Shown here piece after piece: positions 38,970 through 52,099 of a stretch of DNA of 64,000 nt (positions are counted from its first letter, which is position 1; every line of letters starts with the position of its first letter). This DNA is from Gymnorhina tibicen. Its lineage: Eukaryota > Chordata > Aves > Passeriformes > Artamidae. The stretch is taken from contig VXAZ01003887.1 of assembly GCA_013399875.1 (NCBI GenBank), positions 1,221,855 through 1,285,854 of the forward strand, in the 5' to 3' direction. The translations under genes and the position numbers were made by a program. The notes beneath the pieces were generated by a model. That model did no database searches. It was not told the origin of the DNA and worked only from the letters and a program-made list of their open reading frames with translations.

Positions 38970-39111
38970 GCAGAGATTAGCTGAGGTGGTTAGAACATGG
39001 TACTAACAATGCCAGGGTTGCAGATTTGATCCCTGTCTGGGTCATTTACTCAAGAGCTGGGCTTAAAGGTAGTTGTGGGTCCCTTTCAACACAGAATATT
39101 CTGTGATTCAA
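38970..39111 (+). mobile_element. tRNA-Ile-derived SINE with CR1-like tail
   Basis: The first ~75 bases resemble tRNA-Ile: TTAGCTGAGGTGGTTAGAAC contains an A-box-like segment, followed by GGTACTAACAATGCCAGGGT and a degenerate B box (GCAGATTTGATCCCTG). It then runs into GTTGTGGGTCCCTTTCAACA and AGAATATTCTGTGATTCA, a CR1-type 3' tail. This composite is a tRNA SINE mobilised by CR1 machinery, of the TguSINE1 kind described in passerine birds (named from memory). Several changes from functional tRNA make it a retroposed copy and not a tRNA gene. Confidence 0.75.
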
Positions 39112-39250
39112 GATGTACCACTATGACAGCATCTTGTTTTCCTGGCACAGACACAAGCAATGGAAAGCTCTATTCGCCAACCCAATTTTTGCTCCCATTT
39201 TATCTTAAAAGTGTTTGAATGATCTAAAAAACAGTGTGACTCTGTAATGG

Positions 39251-39294
39251 TTTTTATATATAAAATATATTTATATACACACATATGTACACAT
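39251..39294. repeat. AT-rich TATATA/CACATA low-complexity tract
   Basis: Degenerate TA repeat grading into ACACATATGTACACAT, just downstream of the SINE. Confidence 0.8.
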
Positions 39295-39883
39295 AGATTA
39301 AAAAAAAGAATTTAAGCAGAAAAGGGAGGTACATCATGAACAACAAAACTGCATTTGCCTCAAGAGCTGGGAGCTAGCACCGGACTGAGTCTTCTGTGCA
39401 ATTTGTCTCCACGATAGCTTCTTTCCTCTTTCTCTGCCATGCAGCCAGAAGTCTAGAAAGTACTACATATCAATATGAAATTGTAAACCAAACCTGTACT
39501 CTTTTACAAAAGCAAGGTCTGTATATTTAACCCTGAGCATTGAAGGGGAAAACTTTCATCTGTATAGAAGAAGGGTAAGAGAGAGAAAACACAAATAAAT
39601 TAGTGTAATGAGTAATTACATAACAATAAATGCATTACATTAATTGCCAGAACAGGAAAAAACATTTTGGACAAGTTCATCCAACTGTTTCAAAGCAAAC
39701 CATGCAACAGAACAAATGCCAGCATTTTTCTCATTCTCAGCCATCTCGGCCACATTCTGACTCTCCAACTTCCCATCTCTCCTAACTGAAGGCTGAAAAC
39801 CTGCACTTTCCGTGCACACCATTCATTCCTTCTTACTGCAGCTATGCAGGAAAGCCAGCAAACTACCTACACCATTATATCAC

Positions 39884-40070
39884 AAAAAGGTTCTTCACCC
39901 AGAGGGTTGCTGGGCACTGGAAGTGGTCACAGCACCAGCCTGACAGAGTTCAAGAAGTGTCTGGACAGCTCAGGCAGACGGTGTTATTCTTGGAGTGTCC
40001 TGTGCAGGGCCAGGAGTTGGACTCGATGATCCCTTCTAACTCAGGATATTCCATGATTCTATGATTCTAT
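39884..40070 (+). mobile_element. CR1 LINE 3' fragment
   Basis: A short CR1 3' end in plus orientation. It contains AGGTTCTTCACCCAGAGGG, GTTCAAGAAGTGTCTGGAC and GGAGTTGGACTCGATGATCC, and finishes in the ATTCTATGATTCTAT tail that marks CR1 3' ends. It is about 190 bp, severely 5'-truncated and non-coding. Confidence 0.88.
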
Positions 40071-43000
40071 TCATGTATAGCCCCTTAGTCCTCAAGTAAT
40101 TCAGGAAGAGTGGAATTATATAAGAATCACATAATTATTTCCAGTTAAATTTATTTATAAATATTATGTCTGAAAGGAATTCCTTCAGTATTCCTGCAGA
40201 ACTTAATACCTTTTGGCAGAGGGTATTCTCCCAAAGCATAACTGTAGCTCCTTATACACCAGCAGCAGGCAGTTCTTAAACCTGTCAAACATTCTCTCCG
40301 AAAGCCTTCAAAGTGATCCCAGGAGCAGTGATGATCTCTGGAAGTGCAGTGATTCTGTGTTTTTCTGGGGCTTGAGAAGGCTGCACAGAACCAGCCACTG
40401 CAAAGCTGGTGGTACACTGCAAAGGTACTGAGGAGAATCCTTCAAATACAGCTTTTCCTGCGTGGCAAGGACTTTAGTCCTAAAGATGAAGATCTTGTCC
40501 TTGCAAGGTCTGTTTGGTTCTTCTCAACTGTTTAAAGAGATCTAATTGCAGAAGCTCTACATTTATTACATTCTGAACCACTAACCTAAACAGTGATGTT
40601 TAACACCCCTCCTGCTAATGTAAAACCAAGACTTTGCATGAATGATTTCCCTGTTTTTACTGAAGCACGCAGAACCTACGAGAGGTGTGTTCCCACTCTC
40701 CACACTAAAGGGTGAGGAAAAGAAACAAAAATATGTCAATGAAAGGTTGAGATAAGGTATGCCAGCAACTAACCCTTGTCTTGCATTAACCCCCACGGCC
40801 CCTGCAAGCTACACTGTGGACACTTTTTTTCAACTGTGAAGTCAGAAATATATTCATAATAGTTGCTTAATCTCAGTGAGTACCTTCCCACAAGTAGGCA
40901 GCTGTGGGATCTCATAAACATAGCTCTGGAGCACAAGCTAATTTTCTGCTCAAAGCTTGAATGAGTGTGAATACACCATTCAACTAGATTCTCTTACACA
41001 AAATCCCATCAATAAGTTTCTGCTCCACGTACTGCCAACAGACAATTCTCCACGCCACTGAGACTTCCCTGTACAGAAGCCTGTTCATTCCTCTGCTTAC
41101 CAACAGTCATCTTTCAGCAAGTTACCCTGGTGCTTCAAAATCCTGAGAGCTCTCAGCTAGTGGTAAATTGCTACTCTTCACTGCTGCAATGAAATACAGC
41201 AATTCAGCATGCTGTAGATAGTGTTTTGGTATCTTAAGTCACTGGCTAAGGGCAGCAATTTGGTTTCTTTTCTACTGCAACAAGAAAAAACCTACTCACA
41301 TTTAAGATCCTGAGAATGAGTCCTCCCACAAATTCCTACACTAGTTCCCAGGACAATTTTTTCATAACAGCCCAAATGGAATGTGAAGAACTAAACAGAA
41401 ATAAATTAATTTAACAAAATTAATTAATTAAAACATACTATCTCCGAAATTATTATTGCGGATAACTAAGTAGGATCCAGAGGCATCATTTATGGTCACA
41501 ACAGCTACTTTCCATAGCCCTCAGTCCCAGTTCTGTTGTTGACACTCATGAGTAAAACAAAAGCAGCTTTTCTGATGTCAGGAGTCCAAACTGGTGGGAG
41601 AACAGAAAAAAAACAAGTAATGTTTCAGGCTAAGAAGGGCCAGCGATGACCCACAAAAAATTCAGGAGGAAAAAAAGTTGTATGCCAAAGTAGGAAGGTC
41701 ACTCCCTTTCTTTCTCTCCCCTGTTGCTTATCTTACACAACCTCTATCACTGATGAGAGTGACACCACTTACAGCTACAAGAAATTTAGGACTCTTTAAA
41801 AGCCAGTTTTGTTGCCAGCATGTAGATAAACCTTGTCAGCATCGAGACTTTTATAAATATGCTTGTTCTCCAGAAAGGATAACCACTGTTTTATTGCAAT
41901 TGCAATAAATGGCCAGACACAGCAGTGATGATGAGCATGTGTGGGTGCACTCTCCCAACTACCAGACATCTCAGCAGCTCCAGCCACTTGATCACTAAGA
42001 TCTGAAGCCTGCAGGCTAAGAGGAATCATGGACACGATGGCATGGCAGAGCCAAAGTATTCTACACCCTCTTGTGTAATTAAAGGTGAGAATTGCTGTGA
42101 GCTTCAGTCCTGGATGCTAATTTTGCTCACAGGGAAAATATCTCAGGAAGCTCTTGCTAAAAGCAGCACACCTGAGGAAGGTGTTTCTTGCCCCCACCTA
42201 CAAGGCCAGTTAGTCCCAGGGCAGCCAGACTGCTGAAACCACTCTCCAACAGAAACATGCTTGGTCCTCCAGAACAGCCGCCTTTGCCTCCACCATTAAA
42301 GAAAGCATAAGGTATTACTTCTGTGCCTAAATTCTTCCAAGCCAGAGAAAAGACATATAGGAATTAAATCCAAAAAACTAAGCTACAAGACTAAGTAGAG
42401 CATCCAAACACATATTCAGGATGCACTTTACCTTTAAGGATGTCAGAGCTCAAGTGTCAAGGACAGGGACTCCTAAGTGCACCTGAACCAACCACCCATG
42501 TTTTTCTGTTGCTCGTCAATGAAGCACTGCCAGACAAGCAATTTTGGCAATTCCTCCCTTTCCAGGTTGACCCATAATTATTTCTCATCTCTGGAGCTGA
42601 GAGGGTACCTCGCTTTTAGCCAGCTCTTAGACACTGGAGCAGGTGGGGAATGGTTGGGGAAGGGACTTTAACTGGGAATTTGACCGAATGACAGATGTTG
42701 GGAAGCTAAATAGCTTTTTCCTTGAGACCAAAACTTAACTACTGAATCATAACAAGCCAGTTGCTACTACTGAAGAACACAAAATCTCATTGTTTCTGAA
42801 CTACTTAAAAACTGACAAACTAAAAGTACCACAAAACCAGCAAGATTCTTACATATCTCATAAAAATGAAGTTTCCTCAGTATCTTCCTTTACCTAGAAG
42901 ACCTTTACCAGACTTGTACTGTTTAAAAATACCAGACTATGTATCAAAAGATAAAAGCAAATTACTTAGAGATAAAAAGCTTTATTATCTTAAAAATACA

Positions 43001-43111
43001 TATAAGCACGGTCCATGTCTTTCACTAGATGCTTGCTAAGCAAAACTTAACCAGAGGCAGTCACATGGGGCTTTTTCTTAAACAAATCTGTGTTCACAAG
43101 AGCTACTGAAT
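40071..43111 (-). other. FOXN3 intron 2, between CR1 fragments
   Basis: Unique AT-rich intron. There is an AT-rich TTAATTAA-type stretch near 41400-41435. Nothing gene-like was seen. Confidence 0.75.
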
Positions 43112-43895
43112 AGAATCATAGAAGGGTTAGAGTTGGAAGAGACCTCAAACATCATCTAGTTCCAACTCAGTCACCACGTGCAGGGATGCCATCCACTAGA
43201 CCAGGTTGCTCCAAGCCCCATCCAGCCTGGCCTTGAACACTTCCAGGGATTTGGCACCCACAGCTTCTCTGGGTAACCTGTGCCAGTGCCTCGCCACCCT
43301 CACAGTAAAGAATTTCTTCCAAACTTCTAATCTAAATCTCTCCTCTTGGTTTAAAACTGTTCCCCCTTGTTGTGTCACTCTCTGCCTGTATAAGAAGTCC
43401 CTCTCTCTTTTTTTTCTAAGTCCCCTTTAAGTACTGGAAGGCTGCAATGAGGTCTTTCAGTAGCCTTCTCTTCTCCAGGCTGAACAGCCCCAGCTCTCTC
43501 AGCCTGTCTACTCATGAGACATGTTTCTGCCCTCTGATCATCTGCGGGGCCCTCCTCTGGACCCTCTTCAACACGTCCATGTCCTTCCTATGTTGGGGGC
43601 CCCATACCTGGATGCAGCACTGCAGGTGGGGTCCCACAAGGACAGAGTTGAGGGGCAGAATCCCCTCCCTTGCCCTGCTGCCCACACTGCTTTGGATGCA
43701 GCCCAGCAGAGAGTTGGCTTTCTGGGCTGCGAGCACACACTGCTGGCTCATGTCCAGCTTTTCAGCCATGAGAACCTCCAAGTCCTTCTCAGCAGGGCTG
43801 CTCTCAATGACTTCATCTCCCAGCCTGTGCTCATGCCTGGGATTGCCCTGACCCAGATGGAGCACCTTGCGCTTGGACTTGTTGAGCTTCATGAC
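43112..43895 (-). mobile_element. CR1 LINE, 5'-truncated, with 3' end
   Basis: This is the 3' part of an avian CR1 retrotransposon in minus orientation. The 3' end reads GAATCATAGAAGGGTTAGAG on the plus strand, the reverse of the usual CR1 tail. On the minus strand one frame encodes a degenerate C-terminal piece of the reverse transcriptase protein ([20 protein letters not shown], then [16 protein letters not shown] and [21 protein letters not shown]). A second frame continues with FFTVRVARHWHRLPREAVGA and SLEVFKARLDGAWSNLV, so at least one frameshift separates them. The 5' part, with the endonuclease and catalytic core, is missing. It is inactive and inserted in FOXN3 intron 2 in the same orientation as the gene. 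The right boundary is approximate. Confidence 0.9.
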
Positions 43896-43899
43896 ATAC

Positions 43900-46800
43900 T
43901 GCTTTGTTATAGCTACATGTAGAGCTTGCACCGTGACCTCATCTAGCAAGTCTGCCCAGTCTTGCAATAACCGCTGACCAACATACAAATGACAACCAGC
44001 TAAATTAAGAACAGTCACACAGGGTCCCTTCTTCATAAGGATTTTGGCTTATGTTATTCTATAGCATTCATTTCTATTAACTAGGTTTATGATGAAGAGA
44101 TAGCAATTAGCTGAAAATAACACAGAAGGAGCAGGTATAAGCAACCTGCAGACTGCTGCCCAGAGCCCGCCAGGCCAGTTGTGTGAATGACTTTACCAAC
44201 AATACAGTCATGCTGCAGGACTGAACTAAGGTTCAGTGCGGACATGGTAACTGCCTAAATCCAGAGCAAAGAAAGGAAGCTTCTCCAGCAACTCAAAGGC
44301 TACTTCAGGCTGCCTGAAGTGTATTCTCAACTCCTCAATTATTTTCAACTGCGGAGTTATGACCAAGACTTTTAAATGTTTTCTCAAGGTCTCGCCCACG
44401 AAAAGAAGCCACACAGCACAATTTGCTGGGCTCTTTCAGACAATGTACAGCACTTCCCTTTCAGGAAAGGAAGGAGGAAGTCTAAGGGACACATATTTAG
44501 TAATTAAAATGGATTCTTTGATGTTTTGCCGGAGAACTGAAGTGCAAGACAGAAGTGCATACACTCAGCCACACCAGCAAGCCCAGTTCACCCCTGATGT
44601 TCAGCTACAACCAGAGTTAGCACAGCCACTATTGTGGGCCTGGTGCTTGGGGGCATGTCTTGCCACATTCACTAACGGACATGTAAAAGTGCTCCTGTGT
44701 GCCCACATCCTTCAGCCCATCATCAGCAACGCCTCCTGTGTTCAAACCAGAGTGCAGCTCCAAGATCTGTGCTTCCTTTGCTGGCAGTGACAATGGCACT
44801 TCATTATCTCTCTGACAATTGGAAAGAAATATAGGAGGTGATGAGGACATAATGACAGCAGCATGGAAAAAGCCTGACAATTGATTTTATAGACATCCTT
44901 TCCTCTTCCATAACAGCTTTTCAGAGGATGCACAGCACAAGTTCACACAGAGCCATCTCTACTGCCAAAATTAGGAACCTTGAGCAACACAAAGAAACAA
45001 ATCTTGAAAAAACACACATGTGCACGCATCCTGGTGCAGCTTTTGTACGACCGTTTCACCCATGTCTTATGGACCCAATCGAGTACCAAGCATGTATCTG
45101 ACTGAACGTATTCAAGCAGCCCCACTGGTTTAAGTGCAGCCTGTGCTCTCAAAGGTAAGAGCATCCCTCACCCCTTCCCTTCCCCATCTTCTCCTGCTGT
45201 CACCAGGTCAGCCCTGAACTGGCTGGAAGCCACAGGCACAGCTTCATGCCAGATTAAACAGAGCTGAGCCCATGGTCTGTGCTGACACTGGTGTTCCTCT
45301 GACCACAGTAACCATGAACTAAAAAGGGAGCTGAAAATGAATCCAGCTAAATTAGCCCAATGAAAAATAACCGAACTAAACTTATACAAAGAGTTTTCAG
45401 CCTGCTCATTACATAGTGACACACGTGCCAGTATGAGCTGAAGAGGGGCTTGTAATACAGCCCCAGATCAATTCCATCTCCCAGGAAAGGGAAGAGGCAG
45501 CTAGGTTCGTCAGGGTTCATGCATGAGAATGGCAGCCCAGACTTTGATCACTTTAAATCTGCTGTAAAACACCAAGAAGAGTCACTAACACAGGCCACTT
45601 GAACAACAAACAGCACAGTCCTGCTCCTAAAGGGAAAACAAAACAAACATCTCCAGCAGAAGAAAGCCTCCCATTGCATTTAAACTTCCGTTCTCATTTT
45701 ACCTTAACCTTTACCTTGTGGCGGGGACTACACCCATTACCCCACCAAGCAGTCATGCATGATGCAGCTGCCAGCCCTTCTTCTGTAAGGAATGGCTTTT
45801 CTCAGCAATCCCAACTGGCAATCCCCAGCCTCCCCATCATCTCTATTCCCCTTGTCAATGTCGGCACAACTGTTAGCTGGACTGCACTGTGACCCGAATT
45901 GGGGAATTAGGCTGAAAAGCAACACAAAAATTAAAAGAGGGAAAGGTATAAATCCAGCCAGATCAGTTGTTTGTCACAGAAACACAAAAGTTCATGTGCC
46001 AGGAAGGTGATGGAGCAAACAGTCAGAAGCGAGGGAGTGCAAACACAGCTGAGAAATGAACTCATCAACCTCACCACAGCCCAAGTACCATGATAAAGAG
46101 CAGCTCACTCCTGATTTCCTATGCTCTTTCAATGCTGCTTAACATGCTTTGCATCATCTCTGCTGTGGGTGAGGAGCACAGACAGGGCCCCTTACTCCAG
46201 TTTATTTAACCTAAGTGGCCAATCTCCTCTGGTAGGTCAATGGACTGTCACTGTGCAACCAACACTTCAGTTACACAGCAGGGCACCTGCCCGCAGGCTA
46301 TCTTAAACAAGAGCAAGATAACACAAATACCTTAGATATTAGGTTCAGAGGATTCCCTGGATATTGCCAGCTCTTCATCATTACTTGAAAAGAACTGCTT
46401 GTGCTTTGTACAGCTCTAAAACAGTTAATTCAGGCAGATTCCAGTGCAAAGAGTTAGCTCTGATGTAAAGTCAAGCAGCTGGAAGCCAGTGAAATGAAGA
46501 GTGTTATTTCCATGCACAGCTTTAGGAAATCTATTATTTAAATATTCTGTATCATTCTGGGGTTTGCAATTCAAAAACAAAACTGAAAGAGTTCAAGAAA
46601 AGTTCTCCATAAATTGTCTAATATCTTGAAACTCCATTTACAGAATGGTTCTAGAGACTTTTATGATTTCTCTAGAAAGAGATGACCCTTGTTTCTCCAC
46701 ATGCCAATTTGAGGAGAAAATTTCTGATATTAGAGAGCTTTTGGTATGACAGAGAGAAGTATAAGAAAAAGCATTTCAAGTTAAACTAGACAAATTCCAG

Positions 46801-49800
46801 TTTAAAACTACAAAATATCCTTTTAATAATTAAAGAAATTAACAGTTGCACCAGCTTATTCTTAGGACATTAATTTATTAATGGAGTCAAGTATCACCCA
46901 AAGCCTTTAACGTGAATCTGAGGGGTTGTTTTGTTGGGTTTGGTTTTTGGTATTTTTTTCACTTTAGCTTCCCCAGACATTATAAATGCAGTGAAATTCG
47001 GACACTTCTGTTATTTGGATCAGTCTAGGTGATAACATTAAAAACAGAGGAGATTATTTCTATCCCCAGTGTGACACTGAACTTTCACAGGAAACCATCT
47101 CAACAACATTAAAAGACGGAGGGCAGGGTCCCACCCTCCTTCACCTTTGTGCATATGCAGATTGGATTAGGAGATTCTAACAAAGAACAACCAGGGTCCT
47201 TTTCCTCTCACTCCATCTAGCATTGATCTTTCCACAGGATTTTACCTGTCAAAACCCCAGACATTATCATATCAGAGGAGAGACATTTGCAGGAGGCACT
47301 CCTGAAAAGTCTCCTGTGCCCAAAGGGGTCCCCACAGCTCCTGTCAAGATGCCCTGGCAGAGCACTTATTAGAGACAGTGCATTAGATGAGGACAAGTTG
47401 GACATCAGCTCTCGCAACGCTCAAGGACCACTCGCGAGTCCTCAGATCTCAGAGCCTGCTCCAGACGGAGGAGGAGCCTGGCTGGATCTCCATGACCCAG
47501 TTATGGACCACGTACTTCTAAGAACAACTTCCACATCAAGCAAGTAGAATTTTATTCTCCCATCCCCATAAACATATCCTTTACCCTCGCTACATTTTTA
47601 TTAAGATGTCCCTCAGTGTAAGTGCCAAATAAACCTTTCAGATGCTTGAATTTCTTCAGCGTGCACACAGCCAGAAGCATGTGTGTGCTTCCCTATCTCA
47701 GTCAAGGCAGAGCAGACACAAAGAGGAGCCCTCTTGATAGGACGGATGCCCAAAGAAGCACAGACCAGGGAAAAAACAGCAGAATATCAGAGAGGAGCAA
47801 GGGGACAAAAGCTCCAACCTTTATAGCCACGGGCTGTTCACTGAGACAAAAATACTGCAGCAAAGCCAGCGAGGTCAAACATCATTTCCCCTCATCTGAT
47901 AACGATGACTGAGGAAGTTTGAATTCATAAAAGGCACAGACACATCACACACCCTGGAAAGACAATCCTGCCAGCCTTTGTTCAAAGCAGGAATCCCTAT
48001 ATGAATAAATCAGATTTTCAAGGGAGGCAAAAATAGGGCTTGTAACAAAATTTTTCAGCTGCCGCTTAGCTCAAGCAGCACTAGTGGGCATAGCTATAAT
48101 CACAGCAAACCTACATAATGGGTCTGAACTAGCTTAGCCCTTTCCCTGCAAGCAGAGAAGCTGCCACATCAGTAACTCCGTTGCTAGGGCAACTGCTTAC
48201 TTTCCATATCAACTGCAAACTCGTTGCTATGGAGACACATATACAAGAAAAATTCCTCTCTATAGCCAAGGACCAGATGGTAGGGAAGTCATGGACTAAC
48301 GGGCTGTGCTAAGTGGGACACACTACAGGACATTTAGATCTGTACGTTCACAATAGGATTAATCTGAACAAGTGAATTCACAGGTCTGGCAATATAAACA
48401 AAGCCAGGGAACTCCACATCTACTCCCCATCATGTGATAACTTCATACTCCGGCCAACTATTATTAAACTGCTGAGCTCAATGCAAAAGAGGTTTGTACA
48501 ATCAAGGGCTCAGCATTTTCCCTTCTTCCTCCCAGCTCTCTGACGCGATCCAGATCAGCCTCATCGCAGTTGCACTAACAGCCACGCTTTTGGGTTGCCA
48601 GGTAAGCCTGATGGCACTGCAGCTGAAGTGGAATAGCAGCAGTGTAAAAATGAATCCTCTTTTCCCGGCATTCCACACCAGACTTAAAGCACCAGGACAG
48701 GGCAAGTCGAAAACCAAAGTGATGAAGCCTGTCTTTTTTTTTTCCTCTCTGTTACAATGATCTCACATCAGGAAATTCAAGCATTCATATGCAGGCAGAA
48801 AAAGCTGCAGACTATTAGATGCATATTTAGCCCTATGAATATAAACTAGTGGAACCCAAGACAGAAAACTACTATGCAGAGGGAATTCAAAAAAGAATTA
48901 AGTGTTCAGCAGAACTTTTTTTAGAAAAATGATTACTGAAAGGCTACATAAACAAACACTGGAAAGCACAACTATGAGAGGAAAAGCTTCTAGCTTTTCA
49001 CAATGTGTCAACACACATCAACTGGCAAATGCCTGCAATTCCCAGCACTGATTAACTCCTTCTCCCCGAACTGTACATGTTTCAGAGCCCATCTTGTTAG
49101 CATTTCATAACATGCCTTTGCTAAATGCTGCCTTTTTTTTTTCATGCAAAACCAGTAAAACAGGCAGACTCCAAACCTGCAATTTGTAAAAACTGACTGC
49201 AAAGAAGAAGCAGCATAAAATGATTCCTTACAGATGAAAGCCCCTCCTTCCCCTGCCCCAAGCCCCATACCAAAACCAGAGAACCCTTTAGATGGACACC
49301 TTCCTTCTGAACATCAGAGATATTTGCTGCAAGGTACTGAATCAACCCCAAGTGTGTGCACACACACGATGGTATTTTCAAAGCCATCAGCTGACATTTA
49401 ACTGCTTTCCAAGTCCGCAATTAGCCGTCAAGCACCTGATTCAGCAACTCTGACCAAGGGCCAATTTTGAACTCAGGACTCTGTCTGCCACATCCCTTGG
49501 CCAGGACATGAGGAAAAACCCAGCAGGGGATTTGAATGACCTGCTGTGGTGCATTTTATGTTTGAGATTCCCATCTCATTCACCTTAAAGCTGGCTACCT
49601 GCAGTTATTAGCATCTTCAGGAAGTGGAAGAAATTCTTTCTCATAATCTGAGATTTTCCAGGAATTAATACAACTCCACCTTGTTATTCATACAGGCAAG
49701 GCCTCCTACCACACCTTGTTGTCTAGCTGTGTAACCATGGCTGTAATCACGAATTTGAGACGCGGGTGACCAGTCATGCATTGTGCTGCGCCACCTCCCC

Positions 49801-51542
49801 ACGGAGCAGCAGTGCAGTGAGATATTGTTCAGATGAGCTCAGTGGACGGCCGGATATTTGACAGATAGACATGAAGACAAGTTCCTCATAGGAAGGAAGC
49901 TGAAATCTAAATAGTCAACTTGTAAACAGAGGAAGAGGGACAGAACAAAACACAAATGGCAGTGTTAAACACATGCCTTGCCGGTTACAGTATTTTAGTG
50001 TTTTAAATGCATTGTGTGAAGATTTCTTACAGTCTGGGACAGGGTCATAAAAGTCTGGTGTGGCGTTTGTTATTACAGTCTCACTTCCAAATCAGAATTT
50101 AAGACTCTGGCTTACACAAAACAAGATCCATTTCAGGAACAGGCTTTTTTAATCTCACACACAAGCTTTCACAGCAATTAATTGATAAAATACCAACATA
50201 CAGTGTGTGATCAGCAATATGGGGACAGTGGATTCCAGGTAATAATACTTTTTAAAAAGAAAGAAAAGAAAGATAAATGTGTCAATCCTTTAAAAAATGA
50301 AAGCTCCGTAGAAAAGAAAGTTAACTCATCTAAAATGAAAAGTTGCTAGTTTAGGTTAGAGTATGACTCTTCCTCTACAGTTACTTCAGCTTCTATTCCA
50401 CAGCTTTTAAAGTTAAATTCCACACAAAATAGGGAGAACAGCACCACCAAGAGAAGTCTAGTTTCAGGGTAACAACTTACAAGACAATCACAGCATTTAT
50501 CTCACTGAAATACAAAAGCTGAGTAAATCATCTATTGTTTCTGCTAGGGGAAAGCTTTCACTTTCTGATCTTCAGCCAGTTTTAGAGACAGACAACGAGT
50601 GATGTGATTTTACCTGCTATTTATTTCCCTAACCTGTGAGAAGGCCTCTGAAATTAATCTGCAAGCTGATATTTTTATGAGTATACTCATACTTTGCCAA
50701 AGATTCATCCAGACCTCTGCTTCTTGAGAAGGTCCCCTTCAGAAACTGGTTCCTGCTCCCAGGCAGACTGACAGAGTAGAAGGCTATGCAAGACACTGCT
50801 CCAACTGCTCCGCCTGCTTCCCCCTTCCCCCGCACACAGACTCTCTTCCTGCAGACACCACTGGGAAATCAGCAATGAACCCAGGAGACAACAACGGAGA
50901 TCCAAAAGCAAAGATGTGCTCCCAGGGCTTCTGCTTGGCACCAGCTGCAGAAGTTACACGAGCCCAAAGAATGCCAGGAATTTTGGTGAATGGTAACCTT
51001 CACCTCTGATGCCAGGCCTGTCTCCTCTCTTTGAAGAGTTTCTCTAAAACCCGCTTGAAATGGAACAAAGCTTCATCAGCATTACCCTCCTTGTGTAAAA
51101 GAAAGATAAGTTTTTTTGGATTACAACACAGACCAGGGCAATAGCAATGGACTCTTACATAAGGCATACTCTTTCACTATACATTTGTATAAGCCAAGAA
51201 CAGCAAGCAGCCTATTTATAACATGATTACATTCATTTAGTATAGCTGGAAACCATTACCACAGCATGATAACTAAAAACAATATTTAACCACTATGCAT
51301 GAAGACACCAGCTGGGGGGAAAAACACACACACACACCGAGCACTTTCTTACAGATGTCTAGACAATGAATTTAATAAAATCAGAATGAGCAATGCTAAA
51401 GAAATGCTGGCTCTCTGAACTTAATCAAGTACATTACCAGGCACAGGGTCGCACATTCTGTATTTCACTGTTAAGGACATATTCTGGGATTAGCAGGTGA
51501 ATATTTTCAGAGCCAGATAGGTTCCCATAATTCCAAACTCAC
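43900..51542 (-). other. FOXN3 intron 2, proximal part
   Basis: Intron adjoining exon 2. It contains the X-box pair at 48.2 kb, a T-rich GTTTT tract near 46930-46960 and a short CA repeat at 51323-51338. I recognised no further gene, RNA gene or transposable element. Open frames of 60-140 codons are scattered on both strands and carry no recognisable domain. Confidence 0.8.
48180..48236. promoter_or_regulatory. Paired X-box (RFX) motifs in FOXN3 intron 2
   Basis: GTTGCTAGGGCAAC (48180-48193) matches the symmetric X-box GTTRCY-NN-RGYAAC at every defined position. Thirty bases on, GTTGCTATGGAGAC (48223-48236) has one exact half and a degenerate second half. Two such sites 43 bp apart, centre to centre, resemble an RFX-bound enhancer or a buried promoter. 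The local sequence is not a CpG island. Function is inferred. Confidence 0.5.
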
Positions 51543-52099
51543 CTGACTTCGGTCTTTGTCCACTTTCTTAAAACACTTATTCAAGGACAGATTATGTCTC
51601 ACAGAATTTTTCCATCCAGTGGGTGCATTTGCAAAATATGGAAAGTGTTCCAAGATCCAGTTGTATATATCCTTTACAGGCAGTCTTTTGGTTGGCGAAT
51701 CCTCAATGGCCATAAATATGAGGCAGCTAAAGGAATAAGGAGGTTTGCAGTTGGGGTTCTGCTTGGCATCGTAGGGCATGTCAGAGTGGGCAGGAGATGG
51801 CGGCGTGTCATCACCGATGTCCTGAACAGGGCTAACGCTCCTTAACACTGAGTCCCCAAAGCTTTTCAGCAAGTTCTTGCTCTCATGTAACCAGTTCAAA
51901 TTAGTTAGTTCTTCATCTTCCATGGCCCCTTTATCTAATCTGATGGCAGGCAAAGAGAAATCTAGGTCCTCGTCATCGTGAAGTGCCTTTGATAAATCAC
52001 TATCTTGATAACGCTGGCTCAATCCACTGGGAACGCTAATTCCTGAGCCCTCTGGCTTCTTACTGGGAGGCATGACTGGACCCATTTAGACAGCAGCTC
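51543..52099 (-). CDS. FOXN3: FOXN3 exon 2 (first coding exon; residues 1-181)
   Basis: FOXN3 is a nuclear winged-helix transcriptional repressor linked to the DNA-damage checkpoint. The start codon is at 52085..52083 and coding runs to 51543 (543 nt, 181 codons). The start [10 protein letters not shown], the acidic stretch near residues 38-60 and the [15 protein letters not shown] block at 62-76 match vertebrate FOXN3 as I remember it. The forkhead domain begins at [16 protein letters not shown] (114-129), and recognition helix 3 is [15 protein letters not shown] (158-172). The acceptor is TGCTCTCCCAG|GAG at 52100/52099 and the donor is CAG|GTGAG at 51543/51542, giving phase 0. A TAA lies directly before the ATG in the same frame, so coding cannot extend upstream. 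The start context is weak at -3 (T) with G at +4; Met5 is an in-frame alternative with G at -3. The open frame continues 11 codons past the donor into intron; those residues are not exonic. The first 14 nt of the exon are 5'UTR. Confidence 0.97.

Noticed and set aside
38970..39044. Functional tRNA-Ile gene
   Set aside because: Mismatches in the promoter boxes and stem positions, and the attached CR1-like tail, show it is the head of a SINE.
43447..43922. Plus-strand frames of 133-134 codons
   Set aside because: Antisense of the CR1 reverse transcriptase region.
51556..51845. Plus-strand frames opposite FOXN3 exon 2
   Set aside because: Shadows of the FOXN3 coding sequence.
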